A stretch of 64,000 nt of DNA, taken from Gammaproteobacteria bacterium (GTDB lineage: Bacteria; Pseudomonadota; Gammaproteobacteria; Pseudomonadales; Azotimanducaceae). Location: NCBI GenBank assembly GCA_009846005.1, contig VXYL01000073.1, forward strand, positions 1 through 64,000, written 5' to 3'. The notes beneath the pieces were generated by a model. The model made no database searches. It saw only the letters and a list, made by a program, of their open reading frames with translations, and was not told the origin of the DNA. The position numbers and the translations under genes are program-made. Positions 40,712 through 49,653 of the stretch are shown here, piece by piece. Numbering within the stretch: position 1 is the first letter of the stretch; each line of letters opens with the position of its first letter.

Positions 40712-42412
40712 ATGACGACGCCACGATCGCCTACTAGAACGTTATTGTGCTTGGGAGTGTTGGGATCAATGCTCGCTGTGTCGTCCCATTCCGAACACCG
40801 CAAGGTCGACCTGACGCCCGGGGCCCTCGGCTACACCGTTCCTCTCTACTACGCCAAGGAAACGCTATCCACGGAAGGTTGCATTCGCGCCCACGGGGCA
40901 ACGACGTGCGCGGGCGGCTACTACACCGTGAACGCGACGGGCAGCATGCTCGTCCTCACAGCGACGACCGATATTCGCCTCCCTGCGCAGGAGGAGGTGC
41001 TCTATGTGCGGTGGGACTTTCGGGACGCGGTACTGACGAGGGGTTTGTCCGGTCTCGACCAGATGTTCACGCTGGCGGGAGGCGACAGCCTCGATGCCGA
41101 CCGCCGTCCCGTCTATGGAGGCAGTCGGTTGGACAACTCGGTCATTTTCCGTGTTGCGAGCCCCGACGACATTGCGGCGGGTGCGGTACTGGAGTTGAGT
41201 TTGAACGAAGGCGCCGGTGATCCGCACACGCCGGATGATGAGTCGATCGTCGCGGGGTTGGCTGTCAAGGCAACCGATGCGACAGCGCGGCTAAGAATCT
41301 TCGACTCGCTGGCGGCCGCAACGAGGGGCAACAACGCCATTGTCGATTCGCGCGAGCGGACCGTTATTTCCATAAGAAACGCGGTGAGTGTGAAGATCGC
41401 TTCCGACTATGCGGTAGCCGATGTCGAGACAACGGTGGCGGAAGGCGGGCCGTTCCGGTTGTTCAGGCACTTGAACGAAAAGGGTGGAAAACAATCCGGC
41501 GTTCTCGCCAAGGTCGAAACCGAACTTCATGACGAGGTGGTCGTTCCGGGATTCTCGTTTCCGGTCAGACACGCTGTCAGCGGTTTGCCAATCGGACCCT
41601 CGACCGTATCCGGCTTGGATGTCGCTGCGGTTTCCGAGCCCGGCAACTTCGCCGTAGTCAGTCAGGGCGGCAATCTGATCGACTCCAACAAGCAACCTTG
41701 GAAGCTATCGTCGGACATGGGCTGCACGAGCGGGCCGCTGGCGTTCAGCAGAACGGATGGCGACGTCATCGAGGTCTACGCAGAAGACCCGGACGGTGCC
41801 GGATACCTATCGAAGGGCGACCCGACTCCCGTTGGTCTGGCGAGCGTGGACCGCGTTTCGGGAACGGTTTCACCCGCCATCGGAACCCGGTACTTCTGCG
41901 TGTCGGCGACGGGCAACACCGAGCCGATCCCGTTAGTGGGCAACCCCGAAACAAAAAACGAGTACGAACTGCGAATCGATCTGGACTTGGGGGTGGCTGA
42001 CGCGGCCTTTCCACATGCCGCGACGGTGAAGCGCGTCGGTGCAATCGCCCGCAACGGCAGCAGGGTCCACATCCCCTACTTGAGCACTCATGAAGCCTAT
42101 AATCAGCGGTTGGTGATCGTGAACCACAGGTCCCAATCCGTTCGTTTCTGGGTCTTGGACGACGACTTCAGGTTCGAGGGCGACACCACGCTCAGGAGAA
42201 ACGATCTGGGGTGGGACAGCGGGCGCACGATCCCGGGCTATTCGCGTGAGGTGATCCGGGTGCAGGACGAGATTGAGCTCGATGGGCACACTCGCATGTC
42301 GGCTATCTTGACCGTGGCCGCGCCGGGCCGTGACATCGACGTGATGACGGTAGACGTTCATCCGGGAACGGGACAGTCCAACACAACCGTTTACCACACG
42401 GGAGCGCCCTAG
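40712..42412 (+). CDS. Secreted protein of unknown function
   Basis: This is a 566-residue protein not recognised by family. The N-terminus RTLLCLGVLGSMLAVSSHS looks like a signal peptide, so it is probably exported. The sequence is rich in beta-strand patterns. It includes four cysteines that could pair (C57 and C66 early; two later, in DMGCTSGP and RYFCVSA). There is a late segment RLVIVNHRSQSVRFWVLDDDFRFEGDTT that looks like a beta-sandwich. The ATG at 40712 follows GGAGGAAGG. It stands alone between the MazF gene and a converging PPOX gene, with about 145 bp upstream in which no feature is clear. It could be a surface or S-layer-like protein, but nothing proves it. Confidence 0.75.
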   Translation: MTTPRSPTRTLLCLGVLGSMLAVSSHSEHRKVDLTPGALGYTVPLYYAKETLSTEGCIRAHGATTCAGGYYTVNATGSMLVLTATTDIRLPAQEEVLYVRWDFRDAVLTRGLSGLDQMFTLAGGDSLDADRRPVYGGSRLDNSVIFRVASPDDIAAGAVLELSLNEGAGDPHTPDDESIVAGLAVKATDATARLRIFDSLAAATRGNNAIVDSRERTVISIRNAVSVKIASDYAVADVETTVAEGGPFRLFRHLNEKGGKQSGVLAKVETELHDEVVVPGFSFPVRHAVSGLPIGPSTVSGLDVAAVSEPGNFAVVSQGGNLIDSNKQPWKLSSDMGCTSGPLAFSRTDGDVIEVYAEDPDGAGYLSKGDPTPVGLASVDRVSGTVSPAIGTRYFCVSATGNTEPIPLVGNPETKNEYELRIDLDLGVADAAFPHAATVKRVGAIARNGSRVHIPYLSTHEAYNQRLVIVNHRSQSVRFWVLDDDFRFEGDTTLRRNDLGWDSGRTIPGYSREVIRVQDEIELDGHTRMSAILTVAAPGRDIDVMTVDVHPGTGQSNTTVYHTGAP

Positions 42413-42525
42413 TCCCCAGCGTCATGGCAGGCCCCGGTTCCGGGGCATCGTCCGCTCTGGACTCAACCGCGACACTGGGCGGATCGGAACGCCGTCGGCG
42501 AATGGGGGCAAGCGTTGAACCAGGG

Positions 42526-43002
42526 TCAAGCGAGGGAGAACTTGGTTGCGTGTTCGAACACCCCGCTCCAGGTCATGGCCTGGATAGGTCGAAGTACGCA
42601 GGTTTCCTGTTGGAACCACTCGACGGATCCCCAGCCGTACTTGGCTTGGGCACTCTCGGCGAGCAAGCCGGCCAATTCCTCGTCGGGCGTGGTGGTCTCG
42701 ACGATGCCTTCCAGGATGATCGGGCTCTCGGCGTTCTCCAACGTGACGGTGGCCTTGGGGTTGACGGCGAGGTTGCGACGCCACCGGGACTTCGGATCCC
42801 CGCCGAAGTAGAGCGCATCTTGGATCCAGTTGCCGTCCACCGGGCGCGAGATGGGTGCCCCGGTCGGATCAGCCGTCGAAATCCAGTAGTGCAGCGCTTC
42901 GGTCAGACGTTTCACCACGCTGGACCACTCGAGCAAGGGCGAATCCTGCGGGGCACCGTAGATCGCTGGCAGGTAGACACGGCTAACGGCCGGTTCGTCC
43001 AT
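42526..43002 (-). CDS. Pyridoxamine 5'-phosphate oxidase family (PPOX) flavoprotein
   Basis: This is a 158-residue split-barrel protein. The FMN-binding core is visible in HYWISTADPTGAPISRPVDGNWIQDALYFGGDPKSRWRRNLAVNPKATVTLENAESPIILEG. Members bind FMN or F420 and reduce or oxidise small molecules; this one is too generic to assign. It is monocistronic, diverging from the dehydrogenase operon with a 122-bp gap, and converging on the secreted orphan. Confidence 0.9.
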   Translation of the reverse strand: MDEPAVSRVYLPAIYGAPQDSPLLEWSSVVKRLTEALHYWISTADPTGAPISRPVDGNWIQDALYFGGDPKSRWRRNLAVNPKATVTLENAESPIILEGIVETTTPDEELAGLLAESAQAKYGWGSVEWFQQETCVLRPIQAMTWSGVFEHATKFSLA

Positions 43003-43124
43003 AACCCATTCCCTGTATCACCTAGTGCATCGCAAAGTGGCACAGTGGAAAGGCACCGTGCAACAGCCAGCGCGTTCATGCCGTACACTTAAAGGAAACG
43101 ACAAGCGGCGGAGGGGAATCGCGA

Positions 43125-44093
43125 GTGAGCACACCTAGCGACGATGTCCTACTGGACATCCACCGACGGATGGTGCGCATCCGGACATTCGAGACCGAGG
43201 CGGGCCGGATGGCCGAGGCGGGCAAGATTCCCGGCGCCCTGCACCTCTACGTCGGCGAGGAAGCCGTGGCGGCCGGGGTGATGGTGCACCTGTCCAACGA
43301 GGACTGGATCACCAGCACCCACCGCGGCCATGGCCATCTGATCGCCAAGGGCGGCGAGTTCGACCGCATGTTCGCGGAGTTGTTCGGGCGCGCTACGGGC
43401 TACTGCCGGGGCAAGGGCGGCAGCATGCACATCTCCAACATGGACCTCGGCATGCTCGGCGCCAACGGCATCGTCGGTGCCGGGCCGCCGATCGCCGTCG
43501 GGGCGGCGTTCTCCACCAAGTACCGCAACACCGACCGGGTGGCGGTGACGTTCTTCGGCGACGGCGCCAGCAACGAGGGCTCGTTCCACGAGGCCGCGAA
43601 CATGGCGGCGCTCTACAAGCTGCCGGTGGTATTCGTGTGCGAAAACAACGGCTACGGCGAATACACGCCCCAGGCCAAGCACCAGGCCATCGTGGACGTT
43701 GCCGACCGCGCCAGCGGCTACGGCATGCCCGGCGTCGTCGTGGACGGCATGGATGCCATGGCCGTCTACGAGGCTGCGGACGCCGCCATCGAACGCGCCA
43801 GGGCCGGCGACGGACCGACGCTGCTGGAGTGCAAGACCTATCGCTTCTTCGACCATGTCGGCGTGCGCGGCATGGGACTCACCTACCGGACCGACGAGGA
43901 ACTCGCCGAGTGGCAGAAGCGCGACCCCATCCACATGTTCGAGGCACGGCTGGCCGAACTCGACGTGCTGTCGAAGGACTCCGCGCAAGCCATCCACGAG
44001 GAAGTGCTGGCCGAGGTGCGGGCGGGCATCGAGTTCGCGGAGGCGAGCCCAACCCCCGATCCCGACACGCTGCTCGACGACGTGTACGCCTGA
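43125..44093 (+). CDS. acoA: Acetoin/2-oxoacid dehydrogenase E1 component, alpha subunit
   Basis: This is a 322-residue thiamine diphosphate enzyme subunit. The cofactor-binding motif GDGASNEGSFHEAANMAAL to CENNGYGEYTP is at about 145-175. The segment GALHLYVGEEAVAAGVM and STHRGHGHLIAKGG carries active-site histidines, and GRATGYCRGKGGSMHI is typical. The start is a GTG with GGAGGGG upstream. With the beta subunit it decarboxylates a 2-oxoacid or cleaves acetoin and hands the acyl group to the E2 lipoyl arm. The neighbouring AcoX-like gene favours acetoin, though a pyruvate or branched-chain substrate cannot be excluded. Confidence 0.93.
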   Translation: MSTPSDDVLLDIHRRMVRIRTFETEAGRMAEAGKIPGALHLYVGEEAVAAGVMVHLSNEDWITSTHRGHGHLIAKGGEFDRMFAELFGRATGYCRGKGGSMHISNMDLGMLGANGIVGAGPPIAVGAAFSTKYRNTDRVAVTFFGDGASNEGSFHEAANMAALYKLPVVFVCENNGYGEYTPQAKHQAIVDVADRASGYGMPGVVVDGMDAMAVYEAADAAIERARAGDGPTLLECKTYRFFDHVGVRGMGLTYRTDEELAEWQKRDPIHMFEARLAELDVLSKDSAQAIHEEVLAEVRAGIEFAEASPTPDPDTLLDDVYA

Positions 44094-44109
44094 TCCCTAG
44101 GAGATAGAC

Positions 44110-45102
44110 ATGGCCGAGGCCGAACAACGAGAACTGACCTACGTCGACGCCATCATCGAGGGCGCACGCACGATACTGATCGAACAGGACAATGCCTTCA
44201 TCGCCGGCGAGGACGTCGGCGGCGCCGGCGGCGTGTTCGGCTCCTACCGGGGGCTCCTCGAGGAGTTCGGGCCGGAACGCGTGGTGGACACCCCGATCTC
44301 GGAAGAGGGCATCGTCGGGTTGGGCGTCGGTGCCGCCGCGACCGGTCTGAGGCCCATCATCGACATCATGTTCATGGACTTCATGGGCGAGTGCATGGAC
44401 GAGATCGCCAACCAGATGGCCAAGATGCGCTACATGTTCGGCGGTTCCGCCAAGCTGCCGGTCACCGTCGTGACCATGTCCGGGGGCGGCCGGAACCTGG
44501 CGGCGCAGCACTCCCAGAGCCTCGAAGCGTGGCTCTGCCACCTGCCGGGACTCAAGGTGGTCGCCCCGTCCACGCCCTACGACGCCAAGGGTCTTCTGAT
44601 CGCGGCGTCGCGGGACGACAATCCGGTGTTCACGGTGATGAACAAGATGTCGCTGGCGAACCGGGGCGTCGTACCGGAGGCGTCCTACGAAGTCCCGATC
44701 GGCAAGGCCAACGTGGTCCGCGAGGGCGACGACCTCACGATCATCACCTACAGCCGGATGGTGAGCGAGTCTCTCTCCGCCGCCGATGCCTTGGCGCAGG
44801 ACGGTGTCGAGGCCGAGGTCATCGACTTGCGATCCCTGCAACCCATGGATACGGACACGATAATCGAGTCGGTGGCGAAGACCCATCGTGCGGTCGTCGT
44901 CCACGAAGCCGTCCGTTTCGGCGGACTCGGTGGGGAAATCGCGTCGCAGATCCAGGAACTGGCTTTCGACGAACTCGACGCCCCCGTCTCGCGGGTCGGG
45001 GCGCCTTTCTCGCCGGTACCGTTCAGCGCCGTCCTCGAGCAAACCTACCTGCCGAACGCGGACAAGATCGTTGCCGAGTCGCGCTCGCTGATCGGCGCCT
45101 AA
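44110..45102 (+). CDS. acoB: Acetoin/2-oxoacid dehydrogenase E1 component, beta subunit
   Basis: This is a 330-residue transketolase-like beta subunit. It has the N-terminal AGEDVGGAGGVFGSYRGLLEEFG, DTPISEEGIVGLGVGAA, MDFMGECMDEIANQMAKMRYMFGG and the C-terminal domain VIDLRSLQPMDTDTIIESVAKTHRAVVVHEA. It starts 16 bp after acoA, with AGGAGAT upstream. It pairs with the alpha subunit in an alpha2beta2 E1. No unusual residues were noticed. Confidence 0.94.
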   Translation: MAEAEQRELTYVDAIIEGARTILIEQDNAFIAGEDVGGAGGVFGSYRGLLEEFGPERVVDTPISEEGIVGLGVGAAATGLRPIIDIMFMDFMGECMDEIANQMAKMRYMFGGSAKLPVTVVTMSGGGRNLAAQHSQSLEAWLCHLPGLKVVAPSTPYDAKGLLIAASRDDNPVFTVMNKMSLANRGVVPEASYEVPIGKANVVREGDDLTIITYSRMVSESLSAADALAQDGVEAEVIDLRSLQPMDTDTIIESVAKTHRAVVVHEAVRFGGLGGEIASQIQELAFDELDAPVSRVGAPFSPVPFSAVLEQTYLPNADKIVAESRSLIGA

Positions 45103-45108
45103 AACCGC

Positions 45109-46077
45109 ATGCCAAGTCGAGGCGCAGTCGGCTTCGTCGCGAATCCCGCCTCCGGCAAGGACATCCGGCGCGTCACCGCGCGCGCTTCGGTGTTCGACAA
45201 CCAGGAAAAATCCGCCATGGTGCGGCGCTGCCTGATCGGACTGCGGGCAATGAGCGATGCGCCGATTCGATACCTCGCCGATGCCAACCGCCTCGTCGAA
45301 TCCGCGCTAGAGGAACTCGGCTTCGATGCCGACGCCGTGGACGTGGAGACGAACGGAAGCGCGGCCGACACCACCCAGGCGGCCGCGGCCTTGCGTGGCG
45401 CCGGCGCGGTCGTGACGCTCGGCGGCGACGGCACCAACCGGGCGTTCGCAAAGGGCTGGCTCGATGCGCCCCTGATTCCGTTGTCCACGGGCACCAACAA
45501 CGCCTTCCCCGTTATGCGCGAGGCCACCACCGCGGGTGCCGCCGCGGGCCTTCTGGTCAGTCGTGGGATTCCACTCGAGGCCGTGGCAGAGCGCGCCAAG
45601 GTCATCCACGTTGATATCGATAGGGAAGCGGCGGACATCGCACTCATCGACGCGGTGCTGACCGCCGACCGGTTCATCGGTGCCCGGGCACTCGACGATC
45701 CCGGCAAGCTCATCGCCGCGATGTTGACCCGCGCCGACCCCGCAGGCGTTGGCATGACCTCGATAGGCGGATTCACCCGCCCCCTTGCCGCACGTGCGGA
45801 CGCCGCGCTCATCATCGACTTCGACGCGTCTTCGCCCCATCGCGTCGTGGCAGCGCTGGCACCCGGTCGATTCGAGTCGATCGGCCTTGCGCGCACCCGG
45901 ACGGCGGAATTGGGGGAACCGTTGCATTTGACGGGTCCCGGGGTCCTCGCGCTCGACGGTGAACGGGAACGCGTGCTCGGACCCGGACAGGCGGCGACGC
46001 TCCGTACCCTGCGCGACGGACCGTGGGTCGTCGACGTCAGGAGCGTGCTGACCCGCGTCGGTTGCGGTGGTCGGTAG
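45109..46077 (+). CDS. acoX: AcoX-like NAD kinase-superfamily protein
   Basis: This is a 322-residue protein resembling ATP-NAD kinases. It has VGFVANPASGKDIRR at the start, the nucleotide-binding LGGDGTNRAFAKGW near residue 104, and STGTNNAFPVM, which matches the NAD kinase/AcoX signature. AcoX is found in acetoin catabolic operons (acoXABC), and its role is unsettled. Here the order is A-B-X-C, starting 6 bp after acoB. This gene is the main argument for an acetoin rather than pyruvate dehydrogenase. It is cytoplasmic, with no signal peptide. Confidence 0.85.
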   Translation: MPSRGAVGFVANPASGKDIRRVTARASVFDNQEKSAMVRRCLIGLRAMSDAPIRYLADANRLVESALEELGFDADAVDVETNGSAADTTQAAAALRGAGAVVTLGGDGTNRAFAKGWLDAPLIPLSTGTNNAFPVMREATTAGAAAGLLVSRGIPLEAVAERAKVIHVDIDREAADIALIDAVLTADRFIGARALDDPGKLIAAMLTRADPAGVGMTSIGGFTRPLAARADAALIIDFDASSPHRVVAALAPGRFESIGLARTRTAELGEPLHLTGPGVLALDGERERVLGPGQAATLRTLRDGPWVVDVRSVLTRVGCGGR

Positions 46078-46112
46078 CATCCAAGCGAACTCGAGGAAAG
46101 GAGGATAAGCCA

Positions 46113-47312
46113 ATGCCATCGGAGATTTACCTCGTCAAGGTCGGCATGACCATGGAGGAGGGCACGGTGGAGGAGTGGTACATCGCCGACGGCGCCCGCG
46201 TCGAACCGGGGGAAATGCTGTATCGGCTGGAGACGGAAAAGGTCAACCTCGATGTCGATGCCGAAACGTCCGGGACCGTGAGGCATCTGGCGGACGCCGG
46301 AACGACGTGCAAACCCGGCGACGTCGTCGGCTTCATCTACGCCGACGACGAGGTGATTCCCGACGTGCTCCCGACGCCCAAGCCGAAACCCGACATCGCG
46401 GTGGCGAGCGACACGGTAGGGGACGACAAATCCGCAAAACCTGTGGTGGCAAAACCCAAGCGGGCCGGGGGGCGCATCGCCGCGTCGCCGGTTGCCCGCA
46501 AACTCGCCGGCGAACTCGGCATCGACCTCGCCAACCTCACCGGCACGGGCCCGAGGGGGCGCATCACGAAGGAGGATGTCCAGGCGGCGGCAGACGCGGC
46601 GGCGACAGCGCCAGCCGGTCCCCAATCCGGATCTTCGACGCCGCTCACCGGCATGCGCCGAACCATCGCCGAACGCATGCACGGCAGCTTGCGGGACACC
46701 GCCCAACTCACCATGGACATGGAAGTGGCCATGGACGATGCCGTCAAGCTACGTCGCGACCTTCTCGCCGAGTGGGAAGGCGACGGCATCCGCGTGACCT
46801 ACACCGATCTCGTGCTCGCCGCGGCAACCAAGGCGCTTGGCAGATATCCCGCCATGAACTCCGCCCTCCAGGCCAATGCACTGGTGCGATTCGAAGCGGT
46901 CCACATCGGCCTCGCCGTCGCCCTTGAGGAGGGGCTTATCGTGCCGGTCATCAAGGATGCGAACTCGAAAACGCTTAGGGAATTGGCGAGTGTCTCCGCC
47001 GACCTCGCGAAGCGTGCCCGCGACGGCAAGCTGACACTCGCCGACGTCGAAGGCGGCACTTTCACGGTCACGTCGCTCGGCATGTACGGCGTCGACACCT
47101 TCACGCCGATCCTGAATCCGCCCCAAGCCGGCATCCTCGGCGTCGGACGCATCTACGACGGCGTTCGATGGGCGGGCGATACGGCCGTCAAAGCCGCCAT
47201 GATGCGGCTGTCCCTGACATGGGACCACCGCGTCCTCGACGGCGCCCCGGCCGCGGAGTTCCTAGCGGCGGTGCGGGACTTTCTCGAGTCACCCTACCGG
47301 CTGCTGGTCTAG
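46113..47312 (+). CDS. acoC: Dihydrolipoamide acyltransferase (E2) component
   Basis: This is a 399-residue E2. The lipoyl domain at about 3-75 has the lipoylated lysine K43 in RLETEKVNLDVD. The peripheral subunit-binding domain is at about 120-158 (IAASPVARKLAGELGIDLANLTGTGPRGRITKEDV). The catalytic domain runs to the C-terminus with the active-site histidine and aspartate in WDHRVLDGAPAAEF. A proline- and alanine-rich linker separates the first two. The ATG at 46113 has AAAGGAGG upstream; the longer open frame is not needed. It completes E1alpha-E1beta-E2 but there is no E3 gene in the window. Confidence 0.94.
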   Translation: MPSEIYLVKVGMTMEEGTVEEWYIADGARVEPGEMLYRLETEKVNLDVDAETSGTVRHLADAGTTCKPGDVVGFIYADDEVIPDVLPTPKPKPDIAVASDTVGDDKSAKPVVAKPKRAGGRIAASPVARKLAGELGIDLANLTGTGPRGRITKEDVQAAADAAATAPAGPQSGSSTPLTGMRRTIAERMHGSLRDTAQLTMDMEVAMDDAVKLRRDLLAEWEGDGIRVTYTDLVLAAATKALGRYPAMNSALQANALVRFEAVHIGLAVALEEGLIVPVIKDANSKTLRELASVSADLAKRARDGKLTLADVEGGTFTVTSLGMYGVDTFTPILNPPQAGILGVGRIYDGVRWAGDTAVKAAMMRLSLTWDHRVLDGAPAAEFLAAVRDFLESPYRLLV

Positions 47313-49214
47313 ATGCCGGGAAGAAGGGGATATCGCGACGCGGGTCGCCGAGTTTCGCCGAACCGGGTGATCGAACGCCGCCCCCCGGGGCTCGCGCGCT
47401 TGCTGCTCGGCGAGGAGAAGTTCCTCACCGAGCGCGATTGGACGGCCATCAAGATGATGGCGCCGTTCTTCCTCGAGTTCAGGGGCCGGCTCGCCCTCGC
47501 CTTCGGCTGCCTCGCGGCGATCCAGGCGACCCAGTTCACCGTGCCGTGGCTTCTAAAGCTCATCGTCGACAGCCTGGACTCCACACAGGCGCAGATCGTG
47601 GCGTTGCCGGTGGGCTTGCTGATTGTGTACGTGCTCGTGCGTTTCGGCTCAACCGCGCTGCGCGAGCTTCGCGAGGCCGTGTTCGGCACGGTAACCGTCC
47701 GTGCCATGCGGCGTCTGTCGCTGACGCTGCTCGACCACCTGCTCGGCCTCGACCTCGAATACCACGTCGCGCGCCGCACCGGTGCCGTGAGCCGGGACAT
47801 GGACCGCGGCGTCATGGCCATCACCTCGCTAATGCGCATTCTCACCTTCCAACTGCTGGCCATGTTCATCGGCGTGTTCGGCGTCGCCGGGATCATGGTG
47901 GTCTTCTTCGACTGGAGCTACGCGGCCATCATTCTCGCCGCGGCGGTGTTCTACGCCGTCTACACGGTCAAGGTGACGGCCTGGCGCACGCCCTTCATCC
48001 GCGAATCCAACGAGGCGAACTCACGTGCCAACACCCGCGCCATCGACAGCCTGATCAACTACGAGACCGTCAAGACCTTCGGCAACGAGGGCATGGAAAC
48101 CACCTTCTACGACGAGGATCTCGCGATCTGGGAGAAAGCCCGGGCCAGAAACCGCTATTCGCTGGCGGCGCTCAACGTCGGCCAGTCGTTCATCGTTCAC
48201 ATCGGTCTGCTCGGCATGATGATCATCGCCGCCATGGCCGTCGTCGACGGCTCCATCAGCATCGGCAGCCTGGTCGCCATCAACGGCTATGCCGTTCAGG
48301 TCTTCGTCCCGTTGAACGCCCTCGGGTCCATCTATCGGCAGTTGAAGAACGCCTTCACCGACGTCGAGCTCATGTTCGACATCCTGGAGACATCGCCCAA
48401 GATCGTGACACCCCGGTCGCCTGCGGCAATGCCGCCCGGCGACGGTCCCATCGTGTTCCGGGACGTAGCCTTCGCCTACCAGCCCGAACGAGAGATCCTC
48501 ACGGGCATCGACTTCTGCATCGAGCCGCACCAGACCCTCGCCCTAGTCGGGCCGAGTGGCAGCGGCAAGTCGACCATCGCCCGGCTGCTGTTCCGGTTCT
48601 ACGACCCTAACCGGGGGGCCGTCCTCGTCAACGGCAGGGACATTCGCATGATCGACGTCGCGAGCCTCCGAGGCGCGTTCGGCGTGGTCCCGCAGGACGT
48701 CACGCTGTTCAACGACACGCTCTACCACAACATCGCCTACGGCCGGCTGGACGCCACCGAGGCCGATGTCCAGGAGGCAGCCATTCTCGCCCGTCTCGAC
48801 GAACTCATCGACCGCCTGCCGAACGGATTCGACACCGTGGTGGGCGAGCGTGGGCTCAAGCTCTCCGGTGGCGAGAAGCAGCGCGTCGCCATCGCCCGGG
48901 CGATCCTCAAGGATCCCACGTTCCTGATCTTCGACGAGGCCACGTCGTCCCTCGACACGGTCACGGAACGCGCCATCATGCACGCCATCAACGAGGTCTC
49001 CGCCCGCCATACGACGCTCCTCATCTCGCACCGGTTGAGCACCGTGGTGGACGCCGATCAAATCGTATTGCTCGAGGACGGCGCAGTCCTCGAGACCGGA
49101 AACCACGCCCAGTTGCTGGCCCAGCAGGGCAAGTACGCCGAGATGTGGACCGTGCAGCGCAAGGAGCGAGCGGCCACGGAGACGTTGGACAGCTTGGATA
49201 CAACAATCGCGTAG
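47313..49214 (+). CDS. Atm1/HMT1-type ABC exporter (fused membrane and ATPase domains)
   Basis: This is a 633-residue half-transporter. The membrane domain, about 55-340, has six helices with the Atm1-typical NYETVKTFGNEGMETTFYDE loop. The ATPase domain, about 365-610, has Walker A GPSGSGKST near 412, signature LSGGEKQRV near 516, Walker B FLIFDEATSSLD near 537 and the switch histidine in LLISHRLSTV. Atm1-like exporters move glutathione-sulfur or metal-thiol compounds. It starts on the base after the E2 stop, so it belongs to the same transcript. It converges on a 2Fe-2S ferredoxin. Its TAG stop is in a CGTAGGGGACGG repeat-like end. Confidence 0.93.
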   Translation: MPGRRGYRDAGRRVSPNRVIERRPPGLARLLLGEEKFLTERDWTAIKMMAPFFLEFRGRLALAFGCLAAIQATQFTVPWLLKLIVDSLDSTQAQIVALPVGLLIVYVLVRFGSTALRELREAVFGTVTVRAMRRLSLTLLDHLLGLDLEYHVARRTGAVSRDMDRGVMAITSLMRILTFQLLAMFIGVFGVAGIMVVFFDWSYAAIILAAAVFYAVYTVKVTAWRTPFIRESNEANSRANTRAIDSLINYETVKTFGNEGMETTFYDEDLAIWEKARARNRYSLAALNVGQSFIVHIGLLGMMIIAAMAVVDGSISIGSLVAINGYAVQVFVPLNALGSIYRQLKNAFTDVELMFDILETSPKIVTPRSPAAMPPGDGPIVFRDVAFAYQPEREILTGIDFCIEPHQTLALVGPSGSGKSTIARLLFRFYDPNRGAVLVNGRDIRMIDVASLRGAFGVVPQDVTLFNDTLYHNIAYGRLDATEADVQEAAILARLDELIDRLPNGFDTVVGERGLKLSGGEKQRVAIARAILKDPTFLIFDEATSSLDTVTERAIMHAINEVSARHTTLLISHRLSTVVDADQIVLLEDGAVLETGNHAQLLAQQGKYAEMWTVQRKERAATETLDSLDTTIA

Positions 49215-49230
49215 GGGACGGATCCTACCG
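49210..49230. repeat. Minimal repeat-end palindrome shared by two convergent stop codons
   Basis: CGTAGGGGACGG followed by ATCCTACCG forms a degenerate short version of the composite repeat ends. Its left TAG is the stop of the Atm1-like gene, and its right CTA is the TAG stop of the ferredoxin gene on the other strand. Confidence 0.55.
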
Positions 49231-49539
49231 ACCGACGACTTTCACCCGCAGGCCGTCCAGTTCATCGGTTAGTTCGATCTGGCACGACAGTCGACTGGTC
49301 GGGGCGACTTCACCGTCGAACTCCAGCATGTCCCGTTCGATCTCGCTCGGCGGCCCGACAATCGGCATCCAGTCGGAATCGACATGCACGTGGCACGTCG
49401 CGCAGGCGCAGCCGCCGCCGCATTCGGCGTCGATGCCTTCGATGCCCTCGGCACGGGCCAATTCCATCACGATGTCGCCGACGTCGCCCTGGACGGCCAC
49501 GACGTCGTTGTCGAGTGTCTCAAAGTAGACGGTTGCCAT
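49225..49539 (-). CDS. 2Fe-2S ferredoxin (adrenodoxin-like)
   Basis: This is a 104-residue ferredoxin. Cluster ligands are C40, C46 and C49 in the pattern C-x5-C-x2-C (ECGGGCACATCHV), with the fourth ligand C86 in SRLSCQIEL. The ATG at 49539 gives MATVYFETLDND, the usual ferredoxin start. It carries electrons for a P450, oxygenase or iron-sulfur assembly. No partner reductase is adjacent; the facing gene is the Atm1-like exporter. Its stop falls in a short repeat-like palindrome. Confidence 0.95.
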   Translation of the reverse strand: MATVYFETLDNDVVAVQGDVGDIVMELARAEGIEGIDAECGGGCACATCHVHVDSDWMPIVGPPSEIERDMLEFDGEVAPTSRLSCQIELTDELDGLRVKVVGR

Positions 49540-49653
49540 CGCGTCTATCGTAGACTCGCAGGGCAAGAACAGAAAGCATGGCAGGCGTCGCCCCTTGATT
49601 AGGGACGCCGACCGCGCTCGTTGTCATACTTCCAAGACGGGAAAGCGCTCGCA

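Noticed and set aside
45099-46706. Long antisense open frame of about 535 codons opposite the AcoX and E2 genes
   Set aside because: It is a mirror of high-GC coding on the plus strand, is Arg/Ala/Ser/Pro-rich and has no recognisable domain.
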